Source: Streptomyces sp. Ru62 (lineage in GTDB: Bacteria > Actinomycetota > Actinomycetes > Streptomycetales > Streptomycetaceae). From it: DNA of 64,000 nucleotides. A program made the translations under genes and the position numbers. The notes beneath the pieces were generated by a model. That model saw nothing but the letters and a program-made list of their open reading frames with translations, did not search any database and had not been told where the DNA came from. How positions within the stretch are numbered: the first letter of the stretch is position 1; every line of letters starts with the position of its first letter. The stretch is taken from NCBI RefSeq assembly GCF_002920615.1, contig NZ_PQSU01000007.1, positions 1 to 64,000 of the forward strand, given 5' to 3'. Shown here piece after piece: positions 1 to 8,374 of the stretch.

Positions 1-54
1 CGCAGCACCCGCTCCATGAGTCCCCGTTTCCGTGGTGCCGGGCCCGCTCGGTGC
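1..54. repeat. Direct repeat of the 3' end of the downstream-flanking MNIO gene
   Basis: These 54 bases are identical to positions 188-241, which encode the last codons of the MNIO gene on the minus strand. This copy lies 121 bases beyond that gene's stop codon, so a gene tail has been duplicated into the intergenic space. The copy may continue leftwards outside the window. Identity stops abruptly at position 55. Confidence 0.9.
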
Positions 55-122
55 GGGGGTGTGGGGGCCGTTCGCGGTGCCGGGGGGCTGGTGTGGGTCC
101 GTCGGCGTCCGCGGGTGCGTCG

Positions 123-152
123 TGGCTGGTCGCGCAGTTCCCCGCGCCCCTT
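123..152. repeat. Recurrent Streptomyces intergenic element
   Basis: The core GGTCGCGCAGTTCCCCGCGC matches, from memory, a short motif found in many copies between genes in Streptomyces genomes, often just after a gene end. Here it sits between the two copies of the 54-base repeat and beyond the 3' end of the MNIO gene. Its function is not known to me. Copy number in this genome cannot be judged from one window. Confidence 0.6.
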
Positions 153-174
153 GGCGGTCGGCCAGGGCGACCTG

Positions 175-1488
175 TCAGAGCCCGCGGCGCAGCACCCGCT
201 CCATGAGTCCCCGTTTCCGTGGTGCCGGGCCCGCTCGGTGCAGCCACCAGTCCCGCAGCTCGCGCCGCGCGCCCGCGTTGCCCGGTCGCCCCAGCTTCAG
301 CAGGTGGCCGGCGAAGTCCAGCGCGTCCAGCCGGTAGCCCCCACGCATCGGCCGCTGCCGGGCGTACTCCAGGAACGCCTCCCGGTACCCGGCCCCGAGG
401 ATCACCGGCAGCTCGGGCGCCACCTTCGCCACGACCCCCGCCCGCTTCGCCGCGAGCGCCCGCGCCTGCACCCCCATCCGCACCCGGTCGAACCCCTCGG
501 GCACCGGCGTCCCCGCCACCAGGGACGACAGCACGGCGGCCTGCGCGACCCCGACCCGCTCACGCACGCCCGCCACCGGCCGCGCCAGGACACCGACACC
601 ACCGGTCGGCGTACCCCCGGGGGCCGGTGTCCGCGCCGTACCCGCCACCGCGCCCTCCGTCGCGCGCCCGAGCGTCACCGCTTCCCGGATCGCCTCCAAC
701 TCCCGCTCCAGCTCGGCCGGTTCGGGGAAGTTCTCGTCCCGCTCCAGGAGCACCCCCGGCGGCGCGACCCGGGCGGCGAGGCCGGTCAGGATGTCGAGGA
801 CCGGACGCGGCACGGGATGAGCGTGGCTGTCGTGCCAGACGCCGTCGCGCTCGAAGCCGCCCGCGACATGGACGTAGGCGATCGCCTCAAGGGGCAGCGC
901 GGCCAGCGCCTCGGCGGGGTCCTCGCCCCGGTTGACGTGGTTGGTGTGCAGGTTGGCCACGTCGATCAGCAGCCGTACGCCGGTCCGCTCGACCAGCTCG
1001 GACAGGAACTGGCCCTCGGTCAGCTCCTCGCCCGGCCAGGAGAACAGCGCGGCGATGTTCTCCAGGGCCAGCGGAACCGGCAGCGCGTCCTGCGCGATGC
1101 GGACGTTCTCGCACAGCACGTCCAGCGCGTCCCGGGTGCGCGGCACGGGCAGCAGATGGCCGGCCTCCAGGCGCGGGGACGCGGTGAGCGCCCCGCCCGC
1201 CCGGACGAAGGCGATGTGCTCGGTGACCAGCGGCGAGCCGAGCGCCTCCGCCCGCTCGGCGAGGGCCGTCAGCCGCCCCTCGTCGGGCCGGTCCGCGCCG
1301 CCGAGACCGAGGGAGACGCCGTGCGGGACCACCGTCACCCCGCGCTCCCGCAGCCGCAGCAGCGACTCAGGCAGGTGCCCGGGGCAGACGTTCTCCGCCA
1401 CGACCTCCACCCAGTCGATGCCGGGCATGCGCTCCACGGCGTCCGCGATCTCCGGCCGCCACCCGATCCCGGTCCCCAGTCGCCGCAT
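175..1488 (-). CDS. MNIO family (DUF692) iron-dependent oxidative enzyme
   Basis: The 437-residue protein belongs to the multinuclear non-haem iron oxidative family (formerly DUF692), which includes MbnB and TglH, enzymes that modify peptide natural products. Likely metal and active-site motifs are visible in order: HG at 56-57, HIAF at 91, LEN at 142, DVANLHTN at 176, HVAGG at 207, DSHAHP at 220 and ERDEN at 249. Residues from about 300 onward are an Ala/Arg-rich extension beyond the usual barrel, of unknown role. The ATG follows a strong GAGGAGGGGG ribosome site. No precursor peptide or partner gene is visible upstream; the downstream neighbour lies outside the window. The family assignment is firm but the substrate is unknown. 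Confidence 0.85.
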   Translation of the reverse strand: MRRLGTGIGWRPEIADAVERMPGIDWVEVVAENVCPGHLPESLLRLRERGVTVVPHGVSLGLGGADRPDEGRLTALAERAEALGSPLVTEHIAFVRAGGALTASPRLEAGHLLPVPRTRDALDVLCENVRIAQDALPVPLALENIAALFSWPGEELTEGQFLSELVERTGVRLLIDVANLHTNHVNRGEDPAEALAALPLEAIAYVHVAGGFERDGVWHDSHAHPVPRPVLDILTGLAARVAPPGVLLERDENFPEPAELERELEAIREAVTLGRATEGAVAGTARTPAPGGTPTGGVGVLARPVAGVRERVGVAQAAVLSSLVAGTPVPEGFDRVRMGVQARALAAKRAGVVAKVAPELPVILGAGYREAFLEYARQRPMRGGYRLDALDFAGHLLKLGRPGNAGARRELRDWWLHRAGPAPRKRGLMERVLRRGL

Positions 1489-1619
1489 GGTGTCCCCCTC
1501 CTCGGCCCGTGCTGCTGCGTCGAGTGACGGGGATATGGCCCTGGCGACCGCTGCTGAACCCCCCTTCTGTCGCGTTCAGAGCAACATTTGAGGTTGCGGG
1601 ACGGCGAGGCGCTCCCCGG

Positions 1620-2339
1620 TCAGCGCAACGCCGGATGTTCCGCCACCACCGTGCACGAGCCCGGGGCGATCTCCGTGAAACCGGCGTCGCGGACGACGGG
1701 CAGGCCGCTGGTGGTCAGACGGGGCCAGTCGGCCGGGGTGGCCGTGCGGACGGAGAGGGGGAAGCCGGCCTCGCGCCAGGCGGCGCGGGCGGTGTCCGGC
1801 AGGGCCCACCAGGCCAGTTGGGCGCCGTGTCCGGCCTGGGCCATCGCCTTGCCGGCCGACATCTCCAGGTCCGGGTTCAGCCAGAGCACCGGCCGGTCGG
1901 CCGGGTCGGCGGGAGGCGGCGGTCCGGGGTCGTCCAGCTCGGTGCCCGACACCTGGAGCTTCGCCAGGTCCTTCGGCCAGCCGTCCAGCGGGATCGGTGG
2001 GAAGACCCGGACCTCCGCGGAGGCGCCGTTCACCGTGATCCCGGGCAGCGCCTCGGCGCGCCGCCACTCGGCGCCCCGGGCCCGGCGGACCACCTTCCGG
2101 ATCCGGGCGTCCTCCCAGCCGCGCACCGCCTCGGCCCACTCGCCGTCGCCGTGCGCCCGCTCGTCGCCGAGCAGGGTCAGGACGGCCCGGGCGGCGGTCT
2201 CCAGCGCGTCGGTACGGGCCGGCGGGGCGCCCCGCTCGATCCGCACCACGAGCGGCAGGACGAACTGGGGCGCCTCGTCACGCGGATCATGTGCGGGCTG
2301 GACGGGGCTGTCGGCGGCGGGGGCGGGAACGTGGCTCAC
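1620..2339 (-). CDS. Peptidyl-tRNA hydrolase, PTH2-type
   Basis: The 239-residue protein carries a C-terminal PTH2-like domain, which in the family cleaves peptidyl-tRNA to recycle stalled tRNA. The signature is SAGKAMAQAGHG at 161-172, matching the Lys, Gln and His positions typical of Pth2. The first 120-150 residues are an N-terminal region not found in short archaeal Pth2 proteins but usual, as I recall, in actinobacterial versions. The start is GTG with a weak ribosome site. It lies 131 bases upstream of the MNIO gene on the same strand, so co-transcription is possible but not shown. Streptomyces would also carry a classical Pth elsewhere, so this is probably an accessory copy. Confidence 0.75.
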   Translation of the reverse strand: MSHVPAPAADSPVQPAHDPRDEAPQFVLPLVVRIERGAPPARTDALETAARAVLTLLGDERAHGDGEWAEAVRGWEDARIRKVVRRARGAEWRRAEALPGITVNGASAEVRVFPPIPLDGWPKDLAKLQVSGTELDDPGPPPPADPADRPVLWLNPDLEMSAGKAMAQAGHGAQLAWWALPDTARAAWREAGFPLSVRTATPADWPRLTTSGLPVVRDAGFTEIAPGSCTVVAEHPALR

Positions 2340-2485
2340 GGGAGCCCAGCCTACGAAGCCCCGGGCGGACCGATCAACGCGAGGGCCGGACGAGGGGCCC
2401 GCACGGGAAATTCCGGGCTTGCCGGTGAACCGGCCGGCTGGCCTCAGCCCTCTTGACCGGTTGAGGGGATCGGAGGGGGAGTGCC

Positions 2486-2926
2486 ATGAGTCAGTACTTC
2501 GACATCGGTGACGAGACGCTGTGGAATCCGTCCAACGGGGCCGCCCGGCTCATTCTGCGGCAGGTCGAGGTCTTCGAGGCCGAGCTGGGGCTGCCGTCCG
2601 GCATCGGGCCGATGCGCAACGACGAGTGCCAGATCGATCCGGACGCCTTCGGGATCTTCGTGCACGCCCTGCTCACCCGGCACCGGCGGACCGGCCACAG
2701 CATCATCCTGGCCCTCTCCGAAGGCTTCGTCGGCACCGTCGTCGCCCTCACCCAGCGGGCCGGGACCGGCATCGACCGGGGCCGGCTCGAAGCCTTCCCG
2801 GGCGGTCCGCTGTCCGACGTGCAGGTCTCGGCCACCGGGGTGTCCGCGGCGCCGCGGGCCGGAGGACCCTGGGCCGCGGCGGTACGTGCCAGGGCGGCCG
2901 AACTGAGCCGGGGCACGGCCCGTTGA
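2486..2926 (+). CDS. DUF6086-like small conserved protein
   Basis: The 146-residue protein begins MSQYFDIGDETLWNPSNG, which resembles the Streptomyces DUF6086 family as I remember it. It has no signal peptide or membrane segment. The conserved part covers about the first 100 residues; the tail is Ala/Arg/Gly-rich. The ATG is preceded by a clear GGAGGGGGAG ribosome site. It diverges from the PTH2 gene and lies 75 bases before the ABC transporter pair. Function is unknown. Confidence 0.7.
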   Translation: MSQYFDIGDETLWNPSNGAARLILRQVEVFEAELGLPSGIGPMRNDECQIDPDAFGIFVHALLTRHRRTGHSIILALSEGFVGTVVALTQRAGTGIDRGRLEAFPGGPLSDVQVSATGVSAAPRAGGPWAAAVRARAAELSRGTAR

Positions 2927-3001
2927 GCACGGCCGGCGCCGTGAGCGCCGTACCGGAACGGCCACCCGGAACTGCCACCCCCACCGGATCCCCCCAACAG
3001 A

Positions 3002-3895
3002 ATGAACCCCATGCACCGTGATCTGCGCCTGATCCGCGTGGGCCGTCGCCACGGCATCCGCGGCCCCTGGGTGCTGCGAGGCGTCGACCTCGTCATCGCC
3101 CCCGGCACCCTCACCCGGATCGAAGGGGCGAACGGCAGCGGCAAGTCCACCCTGCTCCGGCTGCTCGCCCGGCTCGACGCGCCCAGCGAGGGGCGGATCA
3201 GCGGCCGTCCGCGCACGGCGTACGTGCCGGAGCGGTTCCCGTCCGCCCTGCCCTTCACGGCCGCCGGCTATCTGACCCACCTCGGCACCGTCCACGGCCT
3301 CGGCCGGGAGGCCGCCGCACGCGCCGCGGACACCTGGCTGGAGCGGTTCGGGGCGAGCGCGTACGCCGGTACGCCGATGGCGCGGCTGTCCAAGGGCAGC
3401 AGCCAGAAGGTCGCCGTCGCGCAGGCCCTGCTGGCCGACCCGGAGCTGCTGGTGCTGGACGAGGCCTGGACCGGCCTCGACGCGGTGGCGCGGGCCGAGC
3501 TGGAGCGGGCGGTGGCCGAGCGGACGGCCGCCGGGGGTGCCGTGGTCTTCGTGGACCATGACCCGCGCCGCCTCGCCGGGGCGCCGGACGCGGCGTACGC
3601 GGTGATCGACGGGGGCCTGGAACGCCGTACCGGCCCCCCGAGTGCGCCGGCCGCCGGACCGGTCACGGTCGTCACCGTACGGGGGGCGCCGGGCGGGCGG
3701 CTGCCGCCGGACGCGGTACGGATCGCCGTGTCCGCCGTGGAGACCGCCCCCGGCAGCCACCGGCTCGCCGTCCCCGCGTCCCACTCCGACATCCTGCTGC
3801 GCACCCTGCTCACGGCCCGCCCGCCCTGGCACGTGGTCCGCGTCGACCCACCGTTCCCCGACCCGCTGTCCGCCGACTCCGGAAGCCGCCCATGA
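3002..3895 (+). CDS. ABC transporter ATP-binding protein
   Basis: The 297-residue protein is an ABC ATPase that would power export through the adjacent membrane protein. Visible motifs are the Walker A GANGSGKST at 42-50, an ABC signature in the variant form LSKGSSQK at 129-136, and Walker B LLVLDEAW at 149-156, followed by a switch histidine in VDHDPRR. The final 80 residues after the ATPase core are unassigned. The start at 3002 is chosen; an in-frame ATG at 3011 is equally possible. It overlaps the next gene by four bases (ATGA), so the two are translationally coupled. The substrate is unknown; the small two-component layout suits an ABC-2-like exporter. Confidence 0.85.
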   Translation: MNPMHRDLRLIRVGRRHGIRGPWVLRGVDLVIAPGTLTRIEGANGSGKSTLLRLLARLDAPSEGRISGRPRTAYVPERFPSALPFTAAGYLTHLGTVHGLGREAAARAADTWLERFGASAYAGTPMARLSKGSSQKVAVAQALLADPELLVLDEAWTGLDAVARAELERAVAERTAAGGAVVFVDHDPRRLAGAPDAAYAVIDGGLERRTGPPSAPAAGPVTVVTVRGAPGGRLPPDAVRIAVSAVETAPGSHRLAVPASHSDILLRTLLTARPPWHVVRVDPPFPDPLSADSGSRP

Positions 3896-4563
3896 CCGCG
3901 CTCCTGCGCTACCAGGCCGACCTGCTGCTGCGTTCCCAGCGCTGGCTGCCCCCGGTGATCCTGTACGTCGCGTTCCTGGGCGTCGGCGTGCAGAGCGGCC
4001 AGCCGGTGCTGGACTCGCTCGGCTACACGGCCGCCGGTCTGCTGCCGGTGGCCGCCTGGCTGGTACGGATCTGTGTCACCGCGGAGCCGCCCGCGGCCCG
4101 GGCCTGCGTCGCCGCCGCCCGCGGCCCCGCCCGCGCACACCTCGCCTGCCTGCTCACCGCGCTGTTCGTGGCCGTGCTGCTCGGGGTGGCGGCCACCGTG
4201 GTGGTGACGCTGATCAGCGACCCGGCGAGCAACGACCACCAGGTCCATGTGCCCCGGCTCCGGGCCGCCGCCGCGGGACTGCCGGCCGCCCTCGCCTGCG
4301 CCCTGCTCGGTACGGCCGTCGGCGCGCTCACCAGCCGGCCGGTGCTGCGTTCCAGGGGGCGTGCGGTACCGGCGATGCTGCTGGGTGCGCTGCTGGCGGT
4401 GGTGTCGGCCGGTTCCCCGGCGCAGGCGGCGGTCGGTGGACTGGTCACCGGCTCGCAGACCGGCCGGGCACCGGTGCCGCTGCTGCCGCTGGCGGGCGCG
4501 GCCGTGCTCACGGCCGCCGCCTTCGCCGCGACCGGCCGGCTCGTCAGGCGTCGCTCACCCTGA
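3892..4563 (+). CDS. Membrane component of small ABC exporter
   Basis: The 223-residue protein is mostly hydrophobic, with about six membrane segments separated by short Ala/Gly/Arg-rich loops. Its start overlaps the stop of the ATPase gene (ATGA), which supports a role as the permease partner. I do not recognise a named permease family. Its 3' end overlaps the convergent zinc-ribbon gene by nine bases, so no terminator fits between them. Confidence 0.75.
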   Translation: MTALLRYQADLLLRSQRWLPPVILYVAFLGVGVQSGQPVLDSLGYTAAGLLPVAAWLVRICVTAEPPAARACVAAARGPARAHLACLLTALFVAVLLGVAATVVVTLISDPASNDHQVHVPRLRAAAAGLPAALACALLGTAVGALTSRPVLRSRGRAVPAMLLGALLAVVSAGSPAQAAVGGLVTGSQTGRAPVPLLPLAGAAVLTAAAFAATGRLVRRRSP

Positions 4564-4737
4564 GCAGGCGGTGCGCTGTGCCTCCTGCCACTCGCAGACG
4601 GGGCACAGCGTGATGCCCTTGTACGACTCCGGGTACTCCGTCGGCTCCCGGCACAGCACGCACTCCGCGTACGGCGGACCGTCGGCCTTGGCCGGCTTCA
4701 CCGTCTCGACGATCGTGCAGTAGTCCTCGTCGCTCAT
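4555..4737 (-). CDS. Small zinc-ribbon-like protein (60 aa)
   Basis: The 60-residue protein begins MSDEDYCTIVETVKPAKADG and contains two CxxC pairs, CVLC at 27-30 and CPVC at 45-48, the spacing of a small zinc ribbon. The ATG at 4737 follows a GAAGG ribosome site. A longer reading further upstream would have to overlap the deacetylase gene and is not supported. It lies 17 bases downstream of the deacetylase stop, so the two are probably one transcript. Function is unknown; metal binding is inferred from the cysteines. Confidence 0.75.
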   Translation of the reverse strand: MSDEDYCTIVETVKPAKADGPPYAECVLCREPTEYPESYKGITLCPVCEWQEAQRTACSG

Positions 4738-4754
4738 GCCTTCAGCGTAGGACG

Positions 4755-5594
4755 TCAGCGGCCGTTGCCCGCCTGGCCGATCAGCTCGGAGACCTTCACG
4801 AAGCGGTAGCCGCGCTCGCGCAGCTCCGGTACGACCGTGCGGACGACCCGCTCGGTCGTCGGGGCGGCGCTGCGGGTGCAGTGCATGACGACCACCGAGC
4901 CCGGCTTCACCCCGTCGAGCACCTGCTTGACCACCGCGTCGGCGTCCGTGGCGAACGCGTCCCCGCTGATCACGTCCCACTGCACCGCGGTCACCCCGAG
5001 CCCGCTCAGCGCGCGCAGCGCCCGCTGGTCGTAACAGCCGCCGGGGAAGCGGAAGTACGGCATCGCGTGGGGCACGCCGGCCGCGCGGAGGGAGGCGTAC
5101 GCCCGCTGGACCTCCGCCCGCATGGCGCCGGCGTCGGCGTCGACGGTCGGCAGGCCGTAGCAGTCGGCGGTGAACGCGTAGTGGCTCCAGGAGTGGTTGG
5201 CCACCTCGAACTGCGGGTCGTGGCCCAGGGCGCGGGCCTCGGCCGGGTACTGGTCGGCCCAGCGGCCGGTCATGAAGACGGTCGCCGGCACTTTCAGCGT
5301 GCGCAGGGCGTTGATCAGCCCCGGGTTGTCGAAGTGTTCGCCGGAGGCCGCGCGGGGCCCCTGGTCGGCGGTCATGTCGGCGTCGAAGGTGAGCGCGACG
5401 GTCTTGCCCCGGGTGCGCGGGCCGTGCTCGAAGACCGGGGTCAGCCCGCCGGGGCCCGGCGCGAGCACGGGCGGCTCGGTGGGGGACGGGGAGGCGGGGG
5501 TGGCGGCGGGGTGCCCGTCGCCCGCGGTGCCGCAGGCGGTGAGCGCCGCGCCCAGGACACAGACGGCGGTGATACAGCGGACTCGTGGGATCAC
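4755..5594 (-). CDS. Lipoprotein polysaccharide deacetylase (NodB/CE4 domain)
   Basis: The 279-residue protein has a lipoprotein signal with lipobox LTAC ending at Cys21, so it is probably anchored outside the membrane. The NodB homology domain spans about 55-270. Motif 1 reads TFDADM instead of the usual TFDDGP, motif 2 is NHSWSH with both metal-binding histidines, and motif 3 is RFPGGCYDQR. The family removes acetyl groups from cell-wall glycans or chitin-like polymers. The GTG start has a poor ribosome site, and AT-richer sequence at 5600-5640 probably holds the promoter. Confidence 0.85.
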   Translation of the reverse strand: MIPRVRCITAVCVLGAALTACGTAGDGHPAATPASPSPTEPPVLAPGPGGLTPVFEHGPRTRGKTVALTFDADMTADQGPRAASGEHFDNPGLINALRTLKVPATVFMTGRWADQYPAEARALGHDPQFEVANHSWSHYAFTADCYGLPTVDADAGAMRAEVQRAYASLRAAGVPHAMPYFRFPGGCYDQRALRALSGLGVTAVQWDVISGDAFATDADAVVKQVLDGVKPGSVVVMHCTRSAAPTTERVVRTVVPELRERGYRFVKVSELIGQAGNGR

Positions 5595-5690
5595 GGTCCG
5601 AACATAAAGCTGACTGTCCGATTATGTGATTAATCCGACCCGCGACACGGCGGTACGGTCACCCGTACGGCGGCGGTTCCCCGCGTTCCG

Positions 5691-7214
5691 TCACTCCAGC
5701 GCGCGTCGCTCCAGCGGTTCGACCGCCGGGCCCTGGATCACCGTGCCGTCCACGGCGAAGCGCGAGCCGTGGCAGGGGCACTCCCAGGCGCGCTCGGCGC
5801 GGTTGAACGAGACCAGGCAGCCGAGGTGGGTGCAGCGGGCCGACACGGCGTGCAGCGCGCCCTCCTCGTCGCGGTGGACCGCCAGCCGTTCGCCGCCGGA
5901 CCGGACCAGCGCGCCGTCGCCCGGTTCCAGGTCGTCCAACGGGACCGGCGGTTTCAGCCGGTCGCCGACGAAGTGCCGGGCCACCTCGGCCTGGGTCTTC
6001 AGCAGCGACGGCGCCTCGCGCACCACCGACTTCAGCCGGCGCGGGTCGTACAGCTCCCGCCAGGCGAGGTCCCGGCCGGTGATCAGCGCGCCCAGCAGCA
6101 GCCCGGCCATGATGCCGCTGCTCAGGCCCCAGCCGCCGAAGCCGGTGGCGACATACGCGTGCCGGGCGCCGGGGTGCAGGGGGCCGACCAGCGGGACGGT
6201 GTCGGTGGACTCGTTGTCCTGCGTGGCCCAGGCGTGGTCCAGCTTCACTCCGGGGAAGTGCACCTCGGCCCAGCCGGCGAGCCGTTCGAAGCCCGCCTGC
6301 GGGTCGCCGGTGCCGGGCGTGAAGTGCTCACCGGTGACGACCAGCAGCCGCTGCCCGTCCGGGCCGTACGGCGCCGTGCGCACCGAGCGGGTGTTCTCGT
6401 CCGGCGTGATGTACATGCCGTGGGGGTCCGGCCCGTCACCCAGCGGCCCGGCGACGACCAGTTCCCGGCGCGGGGAGAGCCGGGTGAACAGCAGGGCGCG
6501 GTCGAACACCGGGTAGTGCGTGGCGATGACGACGTCCCGGGCCGTCACCGTGGCGCCGGCCTCCGTCGTCAGCCGGCACGGCTCGCCCTCCGTCATACCG
6601 GTGACCCGCGTCCGCTCGTACACCTCGCCGCCGCGCGCGAGCAGATCGGCGGTGACGGCCCGCAGGTACTTGACCGGATGGAACTGCGCCTGCCCGGTCA
6701 CCCGGACCGCGCCCGCCACCGGGAACGGCAGCCCGGTCTCCGTGGTGAACACGGCCGGCAGCCCCGCCTCCCGGGCGGCGTCCGCCTCCGCGCGCACCTC
6801 GTCCACCCGTGACCGGTCCCGGACGTAGGTGTAGGCGTCCCTGGTCTCCCACTCGCAGTCCACGCCCAGCTCGGCCGCCAGCGCCGCCGCGTGCTCGATC
6901 GCCTCCGACTGCGAACGGGCGTACAGCCGCGCCCCCTTTGTCCCCCGGGTGCGCCGGAGCCGGTCGTAGACCAGCGTGTGCTGGGCGGTCAGCTTGGCGG
7001 TGGTGTAGCCGGTGACGCCGGCCGCGACCCGCCCCGCCTCCAGCACCGCCACCCGCCGCCCGGCCCGGGCCAGTTCATAGGCGGTGCTCAGCCCGGCGAT
7101 GCCCGCGCCGACGACGGCGACGTCCACGTCGAGATCCCCGTCCAGGGCGGGACGGGACGGCCCCGGGGCGGTCCGCAGCCAGTACGAATCGGTGACCTTC
7201 CGCTGCTCGTGCAT
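5691..7214 (-). CDS. FAD-dependent oxidoreductase with C-terminal Rieske domain
   Basis: The 507-residue protein (ATG at 7214) has an N-terminal FAD-binding DAO-type domain with the dinucleotide motif VVGAGIAGLSTAYELA near residue 30. A C-terminal Rieske [2Fe-2S] domain shows CTHLGC followed by CPCHGSRF, the two Cys/His ligand pairs. Such fusions occur widely in soil actinobacteria and are predicted to oxidise an amine or amino-acid-like substrate, with electrons passing through the Rieske centre; the real substrate is unknown. An upstream in-frame extension to 7319 would run through repetitive DNA and lacks a ribosome site, so I reject it. Confidence 0.85.
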   Translation of the reverse strand: MHEQRKVTDSYWLRTAPGPSRPALDGDLDVDVAVVGAGIAGLSTAYELARAGRRVAVLEAGRVAAGVTGYTTAKLTAQHTLVYDRLRRTRGTKGARLYARSQSEAIEHAAALAAELGVDCEWETRDAYTYVRDRSRVDEVRAEADAAREAGLPAVFTTETGLPFPVAGAVRVTGQAQFHPVKYLRAVTADLLARGGEVYERTRVTGMTEGEPCRLTTEAGATVTARDVVIATHYPVFDRALLFTRLSPRRELVVAGPLGDGPDPHGMYITPDENTRSVRTAPYGPDGQRLLVVTGEHFTPGTGDPQAGFERLAGWAEVHFPGVKLDHAWATQDNESTDTVPLVGPLHPGARHAYVATGFGGWGLSSGIMAGLLLGALITGRDLAWRELYDPRRLKSVVREAPSLLKTQAEVARHFVGDRLKPPVPLDDLEPGDGALVRSGGERLAVHRDEEGALHAVSARCTHLGCLVSFNRAERAWECPCHGSRFAVDGTVIQGPAVEPLERRALE

Positions 7215-7241
7215 GCCCGCCGGGTACCCCGACCGCCCCGG

Positions 7242-7484
7242 CTCACGTCTGGCTCCACCGCCGACCCGCCCGCGCGGGAATGCCGGCCGGGCCGGCTTCC
7301 GTGCGCCCCGCAACCCCACCCCTGCTCACGTCGGCCTCCGCCCCGCCCGTCCGGCTCACGTGTGCCTGCGCCGGAATCCCGCCCCGGCTTCCGTCCGCCT
7401 GCCCCGAAGTGCCCCGTCTGACATCCGCCCCCGCCGGAGCCCGGCTGAGATCCGCCCGCCGGTACGGCCGCCCGCTCACGTCTG
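7242..7484. repeat. Degenerate ~30-bp tandem repeat after the ppk2 stop codon
   Basis: Eight imperfect units fill the gap between the ppk2 stop and the Rieske-FAD gene start. On the plus strand they begin at about 7242, 7296, 7325, 7355, 7388, 7418, 7445 and 7475, so the spacing is close to 30 bases. Each unit centres on CTCACGTCTG or a variant. The last unit is the end of ppk2 itself, where the reverse complement CAGACGTGAG contains the TGA stop. The array therefore looks like an amplified and decayed gene end. Confidence 0.75.
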
Positions 7485-8333
7485 CTTCAGCAGGCGCTCC
7501 CGGCACTCCGCCACGTCGAAGTCCGCGTCCGGGTACCGCGGGTCCAGGTCCCGCAGCCGCTCCAGCAGAAGCCGGCTGATGGCCCAGTTGCGGTACCACT
7601 TGCGGTCCGCCGGGACCAGGTACCAGGGCGCGTGCGGCGCCGCGCAGCGCTCAAGGGCCAGCTCGTACGCCTGCTGGTAGTCGGGCCACAGGGCGCGTTC
7701 GTCGATGTCGCCGGGGGTGAACTTCCAGTGCTTGTCGGGGCGGTCCAGGCGGCGCAGCAGACGGCGCCGCTGCTCGTCGTAGGAGAGGTGCAGGAAGCAC
7801 TTGACGAGGGTGACGCCGTCCTCGGCGAGGGTGCGCTCGAAGTCGTTGATCAGGCCGTAGCGGCTGCCGATCTCGGCCGGCCGGGCGAGATGCCGGACCC
7901 GCGCGATGAGCACGTCCTCGTAGTGCGAGCGGTCGAAGATGCCGATCTCGCCAGGCTCGGGCAGCGCCCGCCGCACCCGCCACAGGAAGTCGTGCCGCCG
8001 CTCCTCCTCGGTGGGTGCCTTGAACGCCGTGATCCGGCACCCCGACGGGTTGAGCTGGCCGATCACGTGCTTGACCGTGCCGCCCTTGCCACTGGTGTCC
8101 ATGCCCTGGAGGACCAGCAGCACCCGGCGGTGGTCACCCGCGGTGGCCGCCGCCCACAGCCGCTCCTGGAGCCGGGCCAGCTGCTTGCCCATGCGGTCCG
8201 CTTCCGCCCGCGCCGCCTGCTTGCCGTCCGGAGCCCCGGGAGTGGCCCGGGCGTCGTACCGGGACAGGTCGATCCGCTCGCCCGGTGGCAGCCGCAGCAG
8301 GTCCTGGAGCTTCCTGGCCGGCTTGTTCCGCAC
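7476..8333 (-). CDS. ppk2: Polyphosphate kinase 2 family protein
   Basis: The 285-residue protein is a one-domain PPK2, the family that uses polyphosphate to phosphorylate nucleotides (AMP to ADP or NDP to NTP, depending on class). The P-loop is GMDTSGKGG near residue 75, the Walker B-type motif is FDRSHYED near 138, and the lid region contains FLHLSYDEQRRR. Length and motifs fit the polyphosphate:AMP/ADP phosphotransferase type, but class cannot be fixed by eye. GTG start with a GGAAGGAG ribosome site. It follows the stomatin gene by 41 bases and is probably co-transcribed with it. Confidence 0.9.
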   Translation of the reverse strand: MRNKPARKLQDLLRLPPGERIDLSRYDARATPGAPDGKQAARAEADRMGKQLARLQERLWAAATAGDHRRVLLVLQGMDTSGKGGTVKHVIGQLNPSGCRITAFKAPTEEERRHDFLWRVRRALPEPGEIGIFDRSHYEDVLIARVRHLARPAEIGSRYGLINDFERTLAEDGVTLVKCFLHLSYDEQRRRLLRRLDRPDKHWKFTPGDIDERALWPDYQQAYELALERCAAPHAPWYLVPADRKWYRNWAISRLLLERLRDLDPRYPDADFDVAECRERLLKQT

Positions 8334-8374
8334 GCGCGCTCCTTCCGTCCGGGTCGGGGGTGCCCGGGTGCTCG

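Noticed and set aside
7239..7484. Repeat array after ppk2 considered as a CRISPR array
   Set aside because: Units are contiguous and diverged, with no unique spacers of constant length and no cas genes.
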